From Candidatus Sumerlaeota bacterium (GTDB lineage Bacteria > Sumerlaeota > Sumerlaeia > MWCT01 > JAUWMI01): DNA of 64,000 bases. The DNA lies in NCBI GenBank assembly GCA_030613245.1, contig JAUWMI010000021.1, positions 1 to 64,000 of the forward strand, in the 5' to 3' direction. The notes under the pieces were generated by a model. That model made no database searches, was not told where the DNA came from, and saw only the letters and a list, made by a program, of their open reading frames with translations. Each line of letters begins with the position of its first letter. Within the stretch, counting starts at the first letter, position 1. The translations under genes and the position numbers were made by a program. This document shows, piece after piece, positions 25,778 to 34,194 of the stretch.

Positions 25778-26812
25778 ATGAGGTACGTTGATCTTGGCAA
25801 CACCGGTATAAAAGTCTCTGAAGTTGGATTTGGCGGCATCCCGATACAACGCGTATCGTTCGACGAAGCAGAGCGCATCGTCCGCGCGGCCATTCACCAT
25901 GGAATCACGCTTATTGATACAGCCAATGTATATGGCGATAGTGAGGAGAAGATAGGCCGGGCAATTGCGGGTGCTCGTGATCGCCTGGTACTCTGCACAA
26001 AATCAACTGCAAAAGATCCTCCGACAATGCAACGTCACCTCGAGCAGAGCCTGAGACTGCTTCGTACGGATTACATTGACGTATATCAGCTCCATAATAT
26101 CAGAAACAGAGAGGCCTATGACGGGCTTCTTGCACCAGATGGTGTGTTCGATTTTATGAAGACTGCACAGGCGAAAGGCCAAATTCGCTTCATTGCAACA
26201 AGCATACACAGTCTCGATATGGCCAAGTTTGCTTTCCAGGTTGGTACGTTCGATGTTGTACAGATGCCGTTGAACTTTATCTCCCATGAATTTTGCGACG
26301 AGGCTCTTCCACTGGCAAAAACAAACAATATTGCGGTACTCGGCATGAAACCTTTTGGGGGTGGAGTTATTGAGGATGCAGGGCTAGCCCTACGCTATCT
26401 CCAACAATTCCCCTGGGCCATTCCTATTCCTGGCTGCCAGTACGTGGAAGAGGTCGAGCAGATCGCTCGTATATATGAACAGAAGGCGCCGCTAACACCA
26501 GCGGATCTGGAAGCGATTAATCGTATCCGCGCGGAATTAGGCCGTACATTCTGCCGTGCGTGCGGCTACTGTGAGCCATGTAGCGCAGGCATTAAAATTC
26601 AACTGGTTATGAAGTTCGACGCAATCAAAGTGCGCTTTCCCCACGAGAAGGTACTTGATTTGCTTGAAGAGAGTATGGCGAAGGTAGAGCAGTGCGAGAA
26701 TTGCGGCGAGTGCGTGGCTCGCTGCCCGTATGATTTACCGGTGCCCGAAACAATCAAAACCTATCGCCAGAAATATCTCCGCTATAAAGCCGAGCAAGCA
26801 GACAAAGCATAG
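25778..26812 (+). CDS. Aldo/keto reductase with C-terminal ferredoxin-type Fe-S domain
   Basis: The N-terminal ~270 residues are an aldo/keto reductase barrel: LIDTANVYGDSEEKIG with the catalytic Asp and Tyr, a Lys in LCTKS, and a His in VYQLHNI. The C-terminal ~75 residues carry two cysteine clusters, CRACGYCEPC and CENCGECVARCP, matching 4Fe-4S binding in the COG1453-type reductases common in anaerobes. At 344 residues it is full length. AAGGAGGAG precedes the ATG. The Fe-S tail suggests that electrons come from ferredoxin-like donors rather than only NAD(P)H. The substrate is unknown. Confidence 0.9.
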   Translation: MRYVDLGNTGIKVSEVGFGGIPIQRVSFDEAERIVRAAIHHGITLIDTANVYGDSEEKIGRAIAGARDRLVLCTKSTAKDPPTMQRHLEQSLRLLRTDYIDVYQLHNIRNREAYDGLLAPDGVFDFMKTAQAKGQIRFIATSIHSLDMAKFAFQVGTFDVVQMPLNFISHEFCDEALPLAKTNNIAVLGMKPFGGGVIEDAGLALRYLQQFPWAIPIPGCQYVEEVEQIARIYEQKAPLTPADLEAINRIRAELGRTFCRACGYCEPCSAGIKIQLVMKFDAIKVRFPHEKVLDLLEESMAKVEQCENCGECVARCPYDLPVPETIKTYRQKYLRYKAEQADKA

Positions 26813-26896
26813 AAGGACTACTTCTCTTTGCGTCTTTGCGTGAAACTTTAATGAAGCATAAAGTTACACCAACACTGGACTCTGAGTAATAATAGC

Positions 26897-27655
26897 ATGC
26901 AAAAGCAACACCAGGACTGGTATTTCGAGAAGAGAAAACAACTTATCAAATCACGGCCGCTGAGTCGTATCTCGTGGCTCGTGCATGGAGCCACCACGCG
27001 CCGCTTCACATCCGAACGTGAGGACAAAACCCCTGATGTTGAGCGTCTCACAGGTCTCCTCGGCTTGTCGCCCCAAACTTACGCGCTGGCGGATCAGGTT
27101 CATGGCACGCGTATCAACATCATTGATGCGCAAGCACTGGCCAGTCGTTCATCTTCTAAGTACTGCTTCCTGCCAGAAACCGATGCCATGGCTACCAGTC
27201 TACCGAATGTTATGCTGCACGTCTTCACAGCAGATTGCGTGCCCGTTTTCCTTGTTGATACACGCACGCGCCGCGTTGGCCTTCTGCACGCTGGCTGGTT
27301 GGGCACGCTCGCACTGCTAACCACTAAAATGCTCCAGCAATTCTTCGCCCTGGGTTCACGCACTGATGACCTGATCGTCTGGATTGGGCCTGCAATCAGG
27401 AAATGCTGCTACGAAATCTCGCCGGAACTCATGGCAGAGTTTCGCGAGACGTTTAACGAATGCTCCGGATTCTCCGACAGTCGCCATCTCGACCTGCCGT
27501 TGCTCAACTACTGGCAGCTCAAAGTCGCCGGTATTCCGGAAAAGAATATTTCTCGCACCTCCCTCTGCACTAAGTGTAATCAAGACCTCTTTTACTCATA
27601 CCGCGGAAATCGCCAAAACAAAGGCCGCATCATCTCCTTTCTGGGCATACGGTAG
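26897..27655 (+). CDS. pgeF: Peptidoglycan editing factor / multi-copper-like nucleoside phosphorylase PgeF (YfiH)
   Basis: The 252-residue protein shows the YfiH metal-site residues in order: HGTRIN, FTADCVPV (Cys) and LHAGWLGT (His). The end motif CTKCNQDLFYSYR is typical. From family knowledge, PgeF removes wrongly incorporated amino acids from UDP-MurNAc during wall synthesis, and related proteins act as purine nucleoside phosphorylases or laccase-like oxidases. There is no strong ribosome site. A double-hairpin repeat begins 5 nt after its stop. Confidence 0.9.
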   Translation: MQKQHQDWYFEKRKQLIKSRPLSRISWLVHGATTRRFTSEREDKTPDVERLTGLLGLSPQTYALADQVHGTRINIIDAQALASRSSSKYCFLPETDAMATSLPNVMLHVFTADCVPVFLVDTRTRRVGLLHAGWLGTLALLTTKMLQQFFALGSRTDDLIVWIGPAIRKCCYEISPELMAEFRETFNECSGFSDSRHLDLPLLNYWQLKVAGIPEKNISRTSLCTKCNQDLFYSYRGNRQNKGRIISFLGIR

Positions 27656-27659
27656 CCTC

Positions 27660-27707
27660 GTAGGGGCGAGGTCTCCTCGCCCTAGGGCGGGGAAATCCCG
27701 CCCCTAC
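27660..27707. repeat. GTAGGGGC-arm palindrome 9, double hairpin
   Basis: A near copy of the element at 25535: arms GTAGGGGC/GCCCCTAC around two abutting hairpins (GGGCGAGG...CCTCGCCC and GGGCGGGG...CCCGCCC). It starts 5 nt behind the pgeF stop codon. Confidence 0.85.
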
Positions 27708-27799
27708 ATTCAGATGACCTGGTATACATTTTCCGTCCTCCCTTGATATTCTTGTTCTGCTCATTTATAAAATAAATGGCCGAAAATCATAAAAGAAAA

Positions 27800-27826
27800 A
27801 GGGCGAACACATAGGTTCGCCCCTAC
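27800..27826. repeat. Palindrome 10 (inner GAACACATAGGTTC), left GTA arm lost
   Basis: GGGCGAAC pairs with GTTCGCCC and the right arm CCCCTAC is intact. The left GTA is replaced by A-rich sequence, so on the minus strand the stem is followed by TTTTTCTTTT, a terminator-like form. No minus-strand gene ends here. Confidence 0.75.
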
Positions 27827-27888
27827 AGAGTCATTTTTCGCCAAACCTAATAATTCCATGTAGTAGCGGTCAAATGGATGCGTATGAT

Positions 27889-27915
27889 GTAGGGGCAGAC
27901 CTGCGTGTCTGCCCC
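27889..27915. repeat. Palindrome 11 (inner AGACCTGCGTGTCT), right TAC arm lost
   Basis: GTAGGGGC AGAC pairs with GTCT GCCCC; the terminal TAC is missing. With the copy at 27800 it leaves two intact half-arms facing each other across a 62-nt gap. The rest of this 418-nt interval holds no gene. Confidence 0.75.
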
Positions 27916-28073
27916 ATTGATGTTTTCTGCGAATTGTTGAAAATGCGCCTTGGGCGTGCGGACATTTAATATGCAAAATAGTATGTGCGATCTCCGTATG
28001 ATAACATCTTGACCTTACCTCTATGCTGCGTTGTAATCCTTGCTTTGGATACTGCTTCCAGAGGAGCGTTTTG

Positions 28074-29132
28074 ATGGCACAACAGTTTACAAAACGGGAC
28101 TTGAAACAACGCGAGGCGCTTACAGCTACTAGCGCTGGCTTTATGCGCTCGTTGCCGCTTCTTGTCGCAAACAGGGTTGGAATTTTTGCGCTGCTGGCCC
28201 ACAAGCCGAAATCATTGCGCCAGATCGTTCGCGCCTTGCACACAGATCGCGAAGCAACTCAGCTCATGCTCAACGCGCTGGCAGGGCAAGGCTATTTACG
28301 CAAGAGCTCCTCGGGATTCATGCTAGCGCCTGTCTATCGCAAGTTTCTTGCACCGGACGCCAGGCTGTACGTTGGCGATACTCTCCAGCACCACTACAAT
28401 CTTATCTTCCGCTGGATCCGGTTGGAAGACATTCTCCGCCACGGTCGAAAGAATATGCTCGCGGCCCTCCCTGCTGAACATGACTGCCAGGAGACTGAGC
28501 ATTTCATCCGCGCAATGGAAAACATATCGCGTGTGTCCAGCCAGGAGGTACTGCGCAAGATCAATCTTGCGCCTTACCGCTTCATGCTTGATCTTGGCGG
28601 TGGGCCTGGCACTGCGGCAATTGCGTTTGTCCGACGCCATCGGCATTTGCGCGCCGTTGTGTTCGACCTGCCCGATCCGCTTCGCATTGCTCGCCAGGAA
28701 ATTGCACGTTATAAACTCACCCACCGCATTCATACGCTCGAGGGCGACTTCCTTGCTGACCCCATTGGCACAGGCTACGATCTTATTTATGTTTCAAACA
28801 TCATTCATTCGCTGTCAAATGACGAAATTCGACGAATGCTCGTCAAGGTTCGTCAGGCGCTTGTGCCGGGCGGAACCGTCATGATCAAGGATTTCTTTCT
28901 GGACCGTGATTTTGTGAATCCACCGTATGCTTCTCTGTTTGCAATCAACATGCTGATCAACACACCCGGTGGAAGATCATACGGATACGACGAGACCCGA
29001 GCACTGCTTAAACGCCTCCGTTTCGATCAGATTCGCGGCGTACACCTTACTCCCCACACGCGTATTCTCATCGCCCGCCTGCCGAAAATAGCGCGTAAGC
29101 GAAAGACCAAACGCAGAGGAACATCTCCGTGA
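28074..29132 (+). CDS. SAM-dependent methyltransferase with winged-helix N-terminus (O-methyltransferase-2 type)
   Basis: The first ~90 residues form a helical/winged-helix dimerisation-like region (LLVANRVGIFALLAHKPK), as in plant-type O-methyltransferases and related anaerobe enzymes. The SAM motif MLDLGGGPGTAAIAF is near residue 165. The acidic FDLPDP and the YVSNIIHSLSNDE segment (in place of the usual catalytic His loop VLHDW) follow. The ATG at 28074 has GAGGAG 8 nt before it, giving 352 residues. Its TGA overlaps the GTG of the next gene by 4 nt, so it is translationally coupled to an ABC importer and may act on the imported compound. Confidence 0.82.
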   Translation: MAQQFTKRDLKQREALTATSAGFMRSLPLLVANRVGIFALLAHKPKSLRQIVRALHTDREATQLMLNALAGQGYLRKSSSGFMLAPVYRKFLAPDARLYVGDTLQHHYNLIFRWIRLEDILRHGRKNMLAALPAEHDCQETEHFIRAMENISRVSSQEVLRKINLAPYRFMLDLGGGPGTAAIAFVRRHRHLRAVVFDLPDPLRIARQEIARYKLTHRIHTLEGDFLADPIGTGYDLIYVSNIIHSLSNDEIRRMLVKVRQALVPGGTVMIKDFFLDRDFVNPPYASLFAINMLINTPGGRSYGYDETRALLKRLRFDQIRGVHLTPHTRILIARLPKIARKRKTKRRGTSP

Positions 29133-30667
29133 CTCTCGCTGTGGAAATGCACGCAATTACGAAGGCGTTTGCACGTGTGCTTGCGAACGATAGGGTTGAT
29201 TTCTCCGTTCGCAAAGGTGAAATTCACGCGCTCGTAGGTGAAAATGGCGCGGGGAAATCCACCCTCATGCGCATCCTCTACGGCCTCTATCAGCCCGATG
29301 CCGGCACTATACGCATCATGGGCAAACGCGCCCACTTTAAGTCGCCGGCCGATGCCATCGGCGCCGGAATCGGCATGGTGCACCAATCCTTTATGCTGAT
29401 CCCTGCTTTTAGCGTTATTGACAACGTGATGCTCGGCATGGAGGTGACAGGGCCGCACGGATTCTTCCTCGACGCTGACCGCGCTGCTCGTGAGCTCGAC
29501 TCTCTGTCGGAGAAATATGGCCTGAAAATTCACCCCCTGGCGCGGGTTGATACGCTCTCCGTAGGCGAGCAGCAACGAGTGGAAATCATCAAGCTTCTCT
29601 TTCGCAATGCGCAGATTCTGATCCTTGACGAGCCGACTTCGATTCTCACACCGCAGGAAACTGACAACCTCTTCGCCATTTTACGTCGCCTCAAAGCCGA
29701 AGGACACACCATCATCCTCATTACTCATAAACTGAATGAAGTGAAAGCAATCTCCGACCGCCTCACTGTGCTCCGCGATGGCCGAACCGTGGGCAAACGC
29801 CTGACCTCAGAGACTACGCGCGAGCAGATCGCCCAGACGATGGTCGGCCGCAAGGTGTTCTTCGACGTAGCGAAGTCAGAGGCCCGTCTCGGGCCTGCTC
29901 TTCTCCAGGTTAAGAACTTAAGTGCGCGCAATCGCAGAGGCATCCTGGCCTTGCGCGATGTCACTTTCGATGTTCACGAAGGCGAGATTCTGGGCATTGC
30001 GGGCGTGGAAGGCAACGGCCAGAGCGAGCTGGCAGATGTGCTCACTGGTCTACTCCCTCCAGGGCAGGGAAAGGTTGTCGTGCGCGACATACATCTCACA
30101 GGTATGGAGCCGCGACGCATCTTTGAGGCAGGCCTTGCGCATATCCCAGCAGATCGCCAGAGGCGCGGCCTCGTTCTCAGCTTCTCTATCAGCGAAAATC
30201 TGATTCTTGGCCGCCACTATGATAAGCGCTTTGCTGGCCCGTTTGGTCTTCGATATACTACGATTGAGACAAACGCAAGTCACCTCGTTGATAGTTTCGA
30301 CATTCGACCCGCCGAAGTGCACCTGCCAGCGCGAAATCTTTCTGGCGGAAATCAACAGAAGGTTGTCCTGGCGCGTGAGTTCTCGCGCAACGCCCCTGTG
30401 CTGCTCGCCGCACATCCCACACGTGGCCTGGACATTGGCGCCACGGAATTCGTGCATCGCCAGCTCCTGAAGAAACGAGACGAGGGCTGTGCCATCCTGC
30501 TCATTTCCGCGGATCTAAACGAAATTCTATCCCTCAGCGATCGCATTGCCGTCATGTACGAAGGACGGATTGTGGCTACCCGCAAAGCAGCAGAAACCAA
30601 TGAACGCGAACTCGGCCTGCTCATGACCGGGTCCACTTCTTCTCACGAGGCTGCACAACCATGCTAG
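29129..30667 (+). CDS. ABC importer ATPase, nucleoside/simple-sugar type (two ATPase domains)
   Basis: The 512-residue protein has two fused ABC domains, as in NupO, YufO and RbsA. The first has Walker A GENGAGKST, signature SVGEQQRVEI and Walker B ILILDEPTSIL. The second has a degenerate P-loop, GVEGNGQSEL, with signature LSGGNQQKVVLARE and HPTRGLDIG, which is normal in this family. It starts with GTG, overlaps the methyltransferase stop (GTGA), and its TAG overlaps the next gene's ATG by 7 nt. It therefore sits inside a tightly coupled operon with two permeases. Likely cargo is nucleosides or a related small sugar compound (inference). Confidence 0.92.
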   Translation: MTLAVEMHAITKAFARVLANDRVDFSVRKGEIHALVGENGAGKSTLMRILYGLYQPDAGTIRIMGKRAHFKSPADAIGAGIGMVHQSFMLIPAFSVIDNVMLGMEVTGPHGFFLDADRAARELDSLSEKYGLKIHPLARVDTLSVGEQQRVEIIKLLFRNAQILILDEPTSILTPQETDNLFAILRRLKAEGHTIILITHKLNEVKAISDRLTVLRDGRTVGKRLTSETTREQIAQTMVGRKVFFDVAKSEARLGPALLQVKNLSARNRRGILALRDVTFDVHEGEILGIAGVEGNGQSELADVLTGLLPPGQGKVVVRDIHLTGMEPRRIFEAGLAHIPADRQRRGLVLSFSISENLILGRHYDKRFAGPFGLRYTTIETNASHLVDSFDIRPAEVHLPARNLSGGNQQKVVLAREFSRNAPVLLAAHPTRGLDIGATEFVHRQLLKKRDEGCAILLISADLNEILSLSDRIAVMYEGRIVATRKAAETNERELGLLMTGSTSSHEAAQPC

Positions 30668-31752
30668 CCAAGCTGCGCAGCGAAACCCTTATTCTTGACC
30701 TCCTGGTGCCGGTGATCGCCGTCATCCTCTCGTTTCTGGTCGGTGCGCTTTTTATACTCGCTATCGGGAGCAATCCCTTCCTGGTCTACGGCCAGATGTT
30801 TGGCGAATGCTTTGGCACAGGCTACGGGTTTGCCCAGGTGTTGCAGAAGACCACGCAACTGATCTTTACAGGGCTTGCCGTGGCACTCGCGTTTCGTGTC
30901 GGGCTGTTTAACATTGGCGCAGAAGGTCAGCTCTACCTCGGCGCGTTTCTTGTAGCGCTTGCCGGATGGCTGATGGGCAGCCTGCCTGCTGTGTTACTTA
31001 TCCCCCTCTGCATTCTCGCAGCTTTAATCGGTGGCGCACTATGGGCAGGTATTCCAGGCCTCCTGAAAGCATTCTTTGGCGCGCATGAGGTTATTACCAC
31101 GATTATGATGAATTTTATCGCCATTGCGCTCATGAGCTTTCTCATCAATCAGCCAGCCATTTCAGTGAGGGAAACCGTTCACACGCCTGCGATTGCCGAG
31201 GCTGCACAGCTGCCCCGCCTTAGCCAGTACATAAGCAGCTTCAGCGGCTCCACCGCGAGCCTCAGCCTGCTCGTCGCCCTCATTGCAGCAGGCGCGATGT
31301 GGTATCTCCTCTGGCGCACGCGCACAGGGTATGAGATGCGCGCAGTGGGCCACAATCCACACGCTGCCGAATATGGCGGCATTAACGTGAGAAAAACGAT
31401 TGTGATTACGATGTTGATCAGCGGCGGATTGGCGGGATTGGTGGGTGTTGATTTCGTAATGGGCTACAAACATTACTTTGAAGAAGGTTTTTCTGCAGGC
31501 CTGGGTTTTCTGGGCATTGCCGTGGCATTGCTAGGCCGCAATCATCCGCTCGGTGTTGTGCTGGCAGCGTTTTTGCTCGGCACGCTCAACTATGGCAAAA
31601 TTGCTCTGACCGAAGCTGTGCCCAAGGAGATCATCGAGATTCTCCAGGCGATTATTATCATCATGGTGGTCACCAACTCGAAAATCGTCAAACGCTGGAT
31701 TGTGAAATGGAAAAAGACACGGCTCGAGCGCAGTCTGGCAACAGCTGGTTAA
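30661..31752 (+). CDS. ABC importer permease 1, nucleoside/BmpA type
   Basis: The 363-residue protein has 8-10 membrane helices and belongs to the BPD_transp_2 group. It shows FRVGLFNIGAEGQLYLGAF and the loop GAHEVITTIMMNFIA, which are characteristic of permeases that work with BmpA-type nucleoside-binding lipoproteins. It overlaps the ATPase gene by 7 nt. The second permease follows after 81 nt that contain a GTAGGGGC palindrome. No binding-protein gene is adjacent, so it must be encoded elsewhere or be absent. Confidence 0.9.
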   Translation: MLAKLRSETLILDLLVPVIAVILSFLVGALFILAIGSNPFLVYGQMFGECFGTGYGFAQVLQKTTQLIFTGLAVALAFRVGLFNIGAEGQLYLGAFLVALAGWLMGSLPAVLLIPLCILAALIGGALWAGIPGLLKAFFGAHEVITTIMMNFIAIALMSFLINQPAISVRETVHTPAIAEAAQLPRLSQYISSFSGSTASLSLLVALIAAGAMWYLLWRTRTGYEMRAVGHNPHAAEYGGINVRKTIVITMLISGGLAGLVGVDFVMGYKHYFEEGFSAGLGFLGIAVALLGRNHPLGVVLAAFLLGTLNYGKIALTEAVPKEIIEILQAIIIIMVVTNSKIVKRWIVKWKKTRLERSLATAG

Positions 31753-31755
31753 CTT

Positions 31756-31784
31756 GTAGGGGCAGGTTTCAAACCTGCCCCTAC
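31756..31784. repeat. GTAGGGGC-arm palindrome 12 (inner AGGTTTCAAACCT)
   Basis: A perfect palindrome with arms GTAGGGGC/GCCCCTAC and inner AGGTTTCAAACCT. It begins 4 nt after the permease 1 stop and lies inside the transporter operon, so it would form an intercistronic RNA hairpin. Confidence 0.88.
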
Positions 31785-31833
31785 CATATTCGACATATTC
31801 CCTTTTGCCCCTGGTAGTAGTGAGAGATACCGC

Positions 31834-32796
31834 ATGGATGCATCCGGGTTAATAGTACTGGCATTGGTAATCCAAGCCGTTCGCATCTCAGTGCCCTACG
31901 CATTCGCAGCACTTGGAGGCACGTTTTCCGAGCGGGGTGGGGTTATTAACATTGGGCTCGAGGGCATCCTGCTCAATAGCGCATTCATGTGCGTAATAGT
32001 GAATTGGTATACGTTTCAGTACGTGCATGATCCAGCAGTGACTGCGTGGCTGGCGCCTTGGTTGGGCGTGCTGGCGGCTCTGATCAGCGGACTCATTCTC
32101 GGTCTGGTGCTGGCCCTGGCTACCGTGACGTTTAAGGCCGATCAGATCATTTGCGGACTGGCAATCAACATCTTTGCCATGGGCTTTACAAAATTTACCA
32201 ACGACCTCATTTTCCACTCACCAAGCAATTCCGAACGTGTCCTTCCAATGCTCCAATGGCAGATTAGCGAGACCGGACCACTCAGCCTGCTCAACCCGCT
32301 GCTCCATCCACTTGTGCTCCTGGCGCTTGTGATTATTGTCTGCAGCCACATCGTGCTGTTCAAAACACCCTTCGGTCTCCACCTGCGTGCAGTGGGCGAG
32401 CATCCCGAAGCTGCCGACACCCTCGGCATAAGCGTGACACGGTACCGCTACTACGGCGTACTGATTGGCGGAGCAATCGCCGGGCTGGGAGGTGCGTGGC
32501 TGGCGATTGATCAATGCCGGTTTGCCGCGGGAATGTCCGCTGGTCGTGGCTATATCGCGTTGGCTGCTATGATTGTTGGAAAATGGAAGCCATGGGGTGC
32601 AGTTGGCGCCTGTCTGCTTTTTGGCTTTGCCGAAGCTCTACAGATAAAGCTCCAGGCCACCGGCTTTACCCTGCTCCCTAATCAAATTGTCCAAATGCTT
32701 CCCTACGTGCTGACGATCCTTGTACTCGCCGGTTTTATCGGTCGCGCAATTCCACCTGCTGCCGACGGTATCCCCTATGAGAAAGAAGCCGACTGA
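31834..32796 (+). CDS. ABC importer permease 2, nucleoside/BmpA type
   Basis: The 320-residue, ~8-helix permease pairs with the one at 30661. ERGGVINIGLEGILLNSAF and FKADQIICGLAINIFAMG are the NupQ/YufQ-type signature segments. HLRAVGEHPEAADTLGISV is the cytoplasmic coupling region. It is the last gene of the methyltransferase-ATPase-permease-permease set. The 183-nt gap to holB has only a small AAAGCCT/AGGCTTT hairpin (32880-32898). Confidence 0.9.
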   Translation: MDASGLIVLALVIQAVRISVPYAFAALGGTFSERGGVINIGLEGILLNSAFMCVIVNWYTFQYVHDPAVTAWLAPWLGVLAALISGLILGLVLALATVTFKADQIICGLAINIFAMGFTKFTNDLIFHSPSNSERVLPMLQWQISETGPLSLLNPLLHPLVLLALVIIVCSHIVLFKTPFGLHLRAVGEHPEAADTLGISVTRYRYYGVLIGGAIAGLGGAWLAIDQCRFAAGMSAGRGYIALAAMIVGKWKPWGAVGACLLFGFAEALQIKLQATGFTLLPNQIVQMLPYVLTILVLAGFIGRAIPPAADGIPYEKEAD

Positions 32797-32979
32797 GCAA
32801 ACTTCACCTGCTTGGATGGGCTACAAACCAGTGAGGAGCGCCTGAATGCCATCAGTCATGAACACTTCCGGCTTATACCCAAAGCCTGAGAAAGGCTTTG
32901 ACGAATGCCTATAACCTGTGATATTCAAGGCAAAAATATTCAGACAATTCTAGAAAAGACCAAGACAGACACTTAAATC

Positions 32980-34002
32980 ATGCTACGAAGACCTCAAGAT
33001 CACTCCTTCGACACGATTATCGGCCATGAGCTGGTCAAGCAGGTGCTGCATCGTATGATAGAAGCGAATCGGGTGCCGCATGCATTGCTCTTTTTTGGAG
33101 CCGAGCATCTCGGCAAGGAATCTATGGCGTACGCACTCGTGCGCTACCTACTCTGTCAGGGTAAGCGTGCCTCATCTACATGCCAGTGCAATGCATGCAC
33201 AAAAATCAGCCATAATACACACATTGACGTCCAACTAATCGAGCCCACTGGCCCGGCTGGCCAGATTCGCATTGAAGAGATTCGTGCCCTCCAGGACTAC
33301 GCCTATCTAACTCCAACCGAAGGTGAAAAGAGAATCGTGATATTCAAAGACGCGGATTGCCTGAACGTAAGCGCGTCGAATTGCCTGCTCAAGCTACTTG
33401 AAGAGCCGCCGCCTCATCTCCTGCTCGTTCTCTTGACCGCTCATCCGCATGCGCTCCTGCCAACGATCCGATCGCGCTGTACGCCGCTGCGCTTTGGGCC
33501 GGTAGGGCCTGATGTTCTCGAGCCATGGCTTGTCGAACAGCTCAGTTGCGCGCCTGAGATTGCCACCATCGCAGCGCTTCTGTCTGAAGGGCGGCCCGGG
33601 GTGGCTCTGAACATTGCGACTGGCACGGCACTACAGCAACGCGAGGCTATACTTCAGGAGCTCGCCATATTCGACGAGCAGGGCTTTGCAGCTCTGTTTC
33701 GCGTCGTCCATCAGATGTTCTCGATGGATGCATCACTGCGTGACCTTGCCGATCTGCTCCTCAGCTGGTTTCGCGATCTGCTCCTATCGCACTATGCTCC
33801 GGGCGAAGATCGCCTCCTCATCCACAAGGATCTGGCACAGCGTATCAGCCAGGAATCAACACGCTATAGCCCTGAAGCTTTATTTCGTGCAGTGGAACGC
33901 CTGTGTGCACTTCACCGGCTTAGCGCCAGAAAGATGATCGAAAAGAATCTGGCGCTTGAAGTCGCGCTGGTGGATGTGGGAGAAGCATTGAAAAAAACCT
34001 GA
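32980..34002 (+). CDS. holB: DNA polymerase III delta-prime subunit
   Basis: Delta-prime is part of the clamp loader that opens the beta clamp at primed DNA. The 340-residue AAA+ protein has a degenerate P-loop, FGAEHLGKES, as expected for this non-hydrolysing subunit. It also has a zinc-binding Cys cluster (CQCNACTK with an upstream Cys), LLKLLEEPP and TIRSRC (the SRC arginine-finger motif). A DnaX paralogue assignment is less likely because of the degenerate P-loop and short C-terminus. There is no strong ribosome site. tmk, a frequent neighbour, is not here. Confidence 0.88.
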   Translation: MLRRPQDHSFDTIIGHELVKQVLHRMIEANRVPHALLFFGAEHLGKESMAYALVRYLLCQGKRASSTCQCNACTKISHNTHIDVQLIEPTGPAGQIRIEEIRALQDYAYLTPTEGEKRIVIFKDADCLNVSASNCLLKLLEEPPPHLLLVLLTAHPHALLPTIRSRCTPLRFGPVGPDVLEPWLVEQLSCAPEIATIAALLSEGRPGVALNIATGTALQQREAILQELAIFDEQGFAALFRVVHQMFSMDASLRDLADLLLSWFRDLLLSHYAPGEDRLLIHKDLAQRISQESTRYSPEALFRAVERLCALHRLSARKMIEKNLALEVALVDVGEALKKT

Positions 34003-34121
34003 TCCGTCCGCTGACGTCCAGAGAATACCCGCCGATTGATAACCACAACAATCTTCTTCGGTTTTAAACAATACTCCAAATCCCTCACTGGCAATAATTT
34101 GCGTGAGCCTGCGAAAAAAGC

Positions 34122-34166
34122 TTGACTCTTGACTTATAATCCTATAAATTCTAGTGATACTAGAAT
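34122..34166 (+). promoter_or_regulatory. Promoter region and perfect 19-base inverted repeat before the giant beta-helix gene
   Basis: TTGACT (34122-34127) and TATAAA (34143-34148) are 15 bp apart, a short spacing. Directly after the -10 box comes ATTCTAGTGATACTAGAAT (34148-34166), an 8-bp perfect inverted repeat with a 3-nt centre, 18 nt ahead of the CTGGAGG ribosome site. It could be an operator or a 5' hairpin. Confidence 0.4.
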
Positions 34167-34194
34167 CGAATAACCCTCATTGGCTGGAGGCGTC

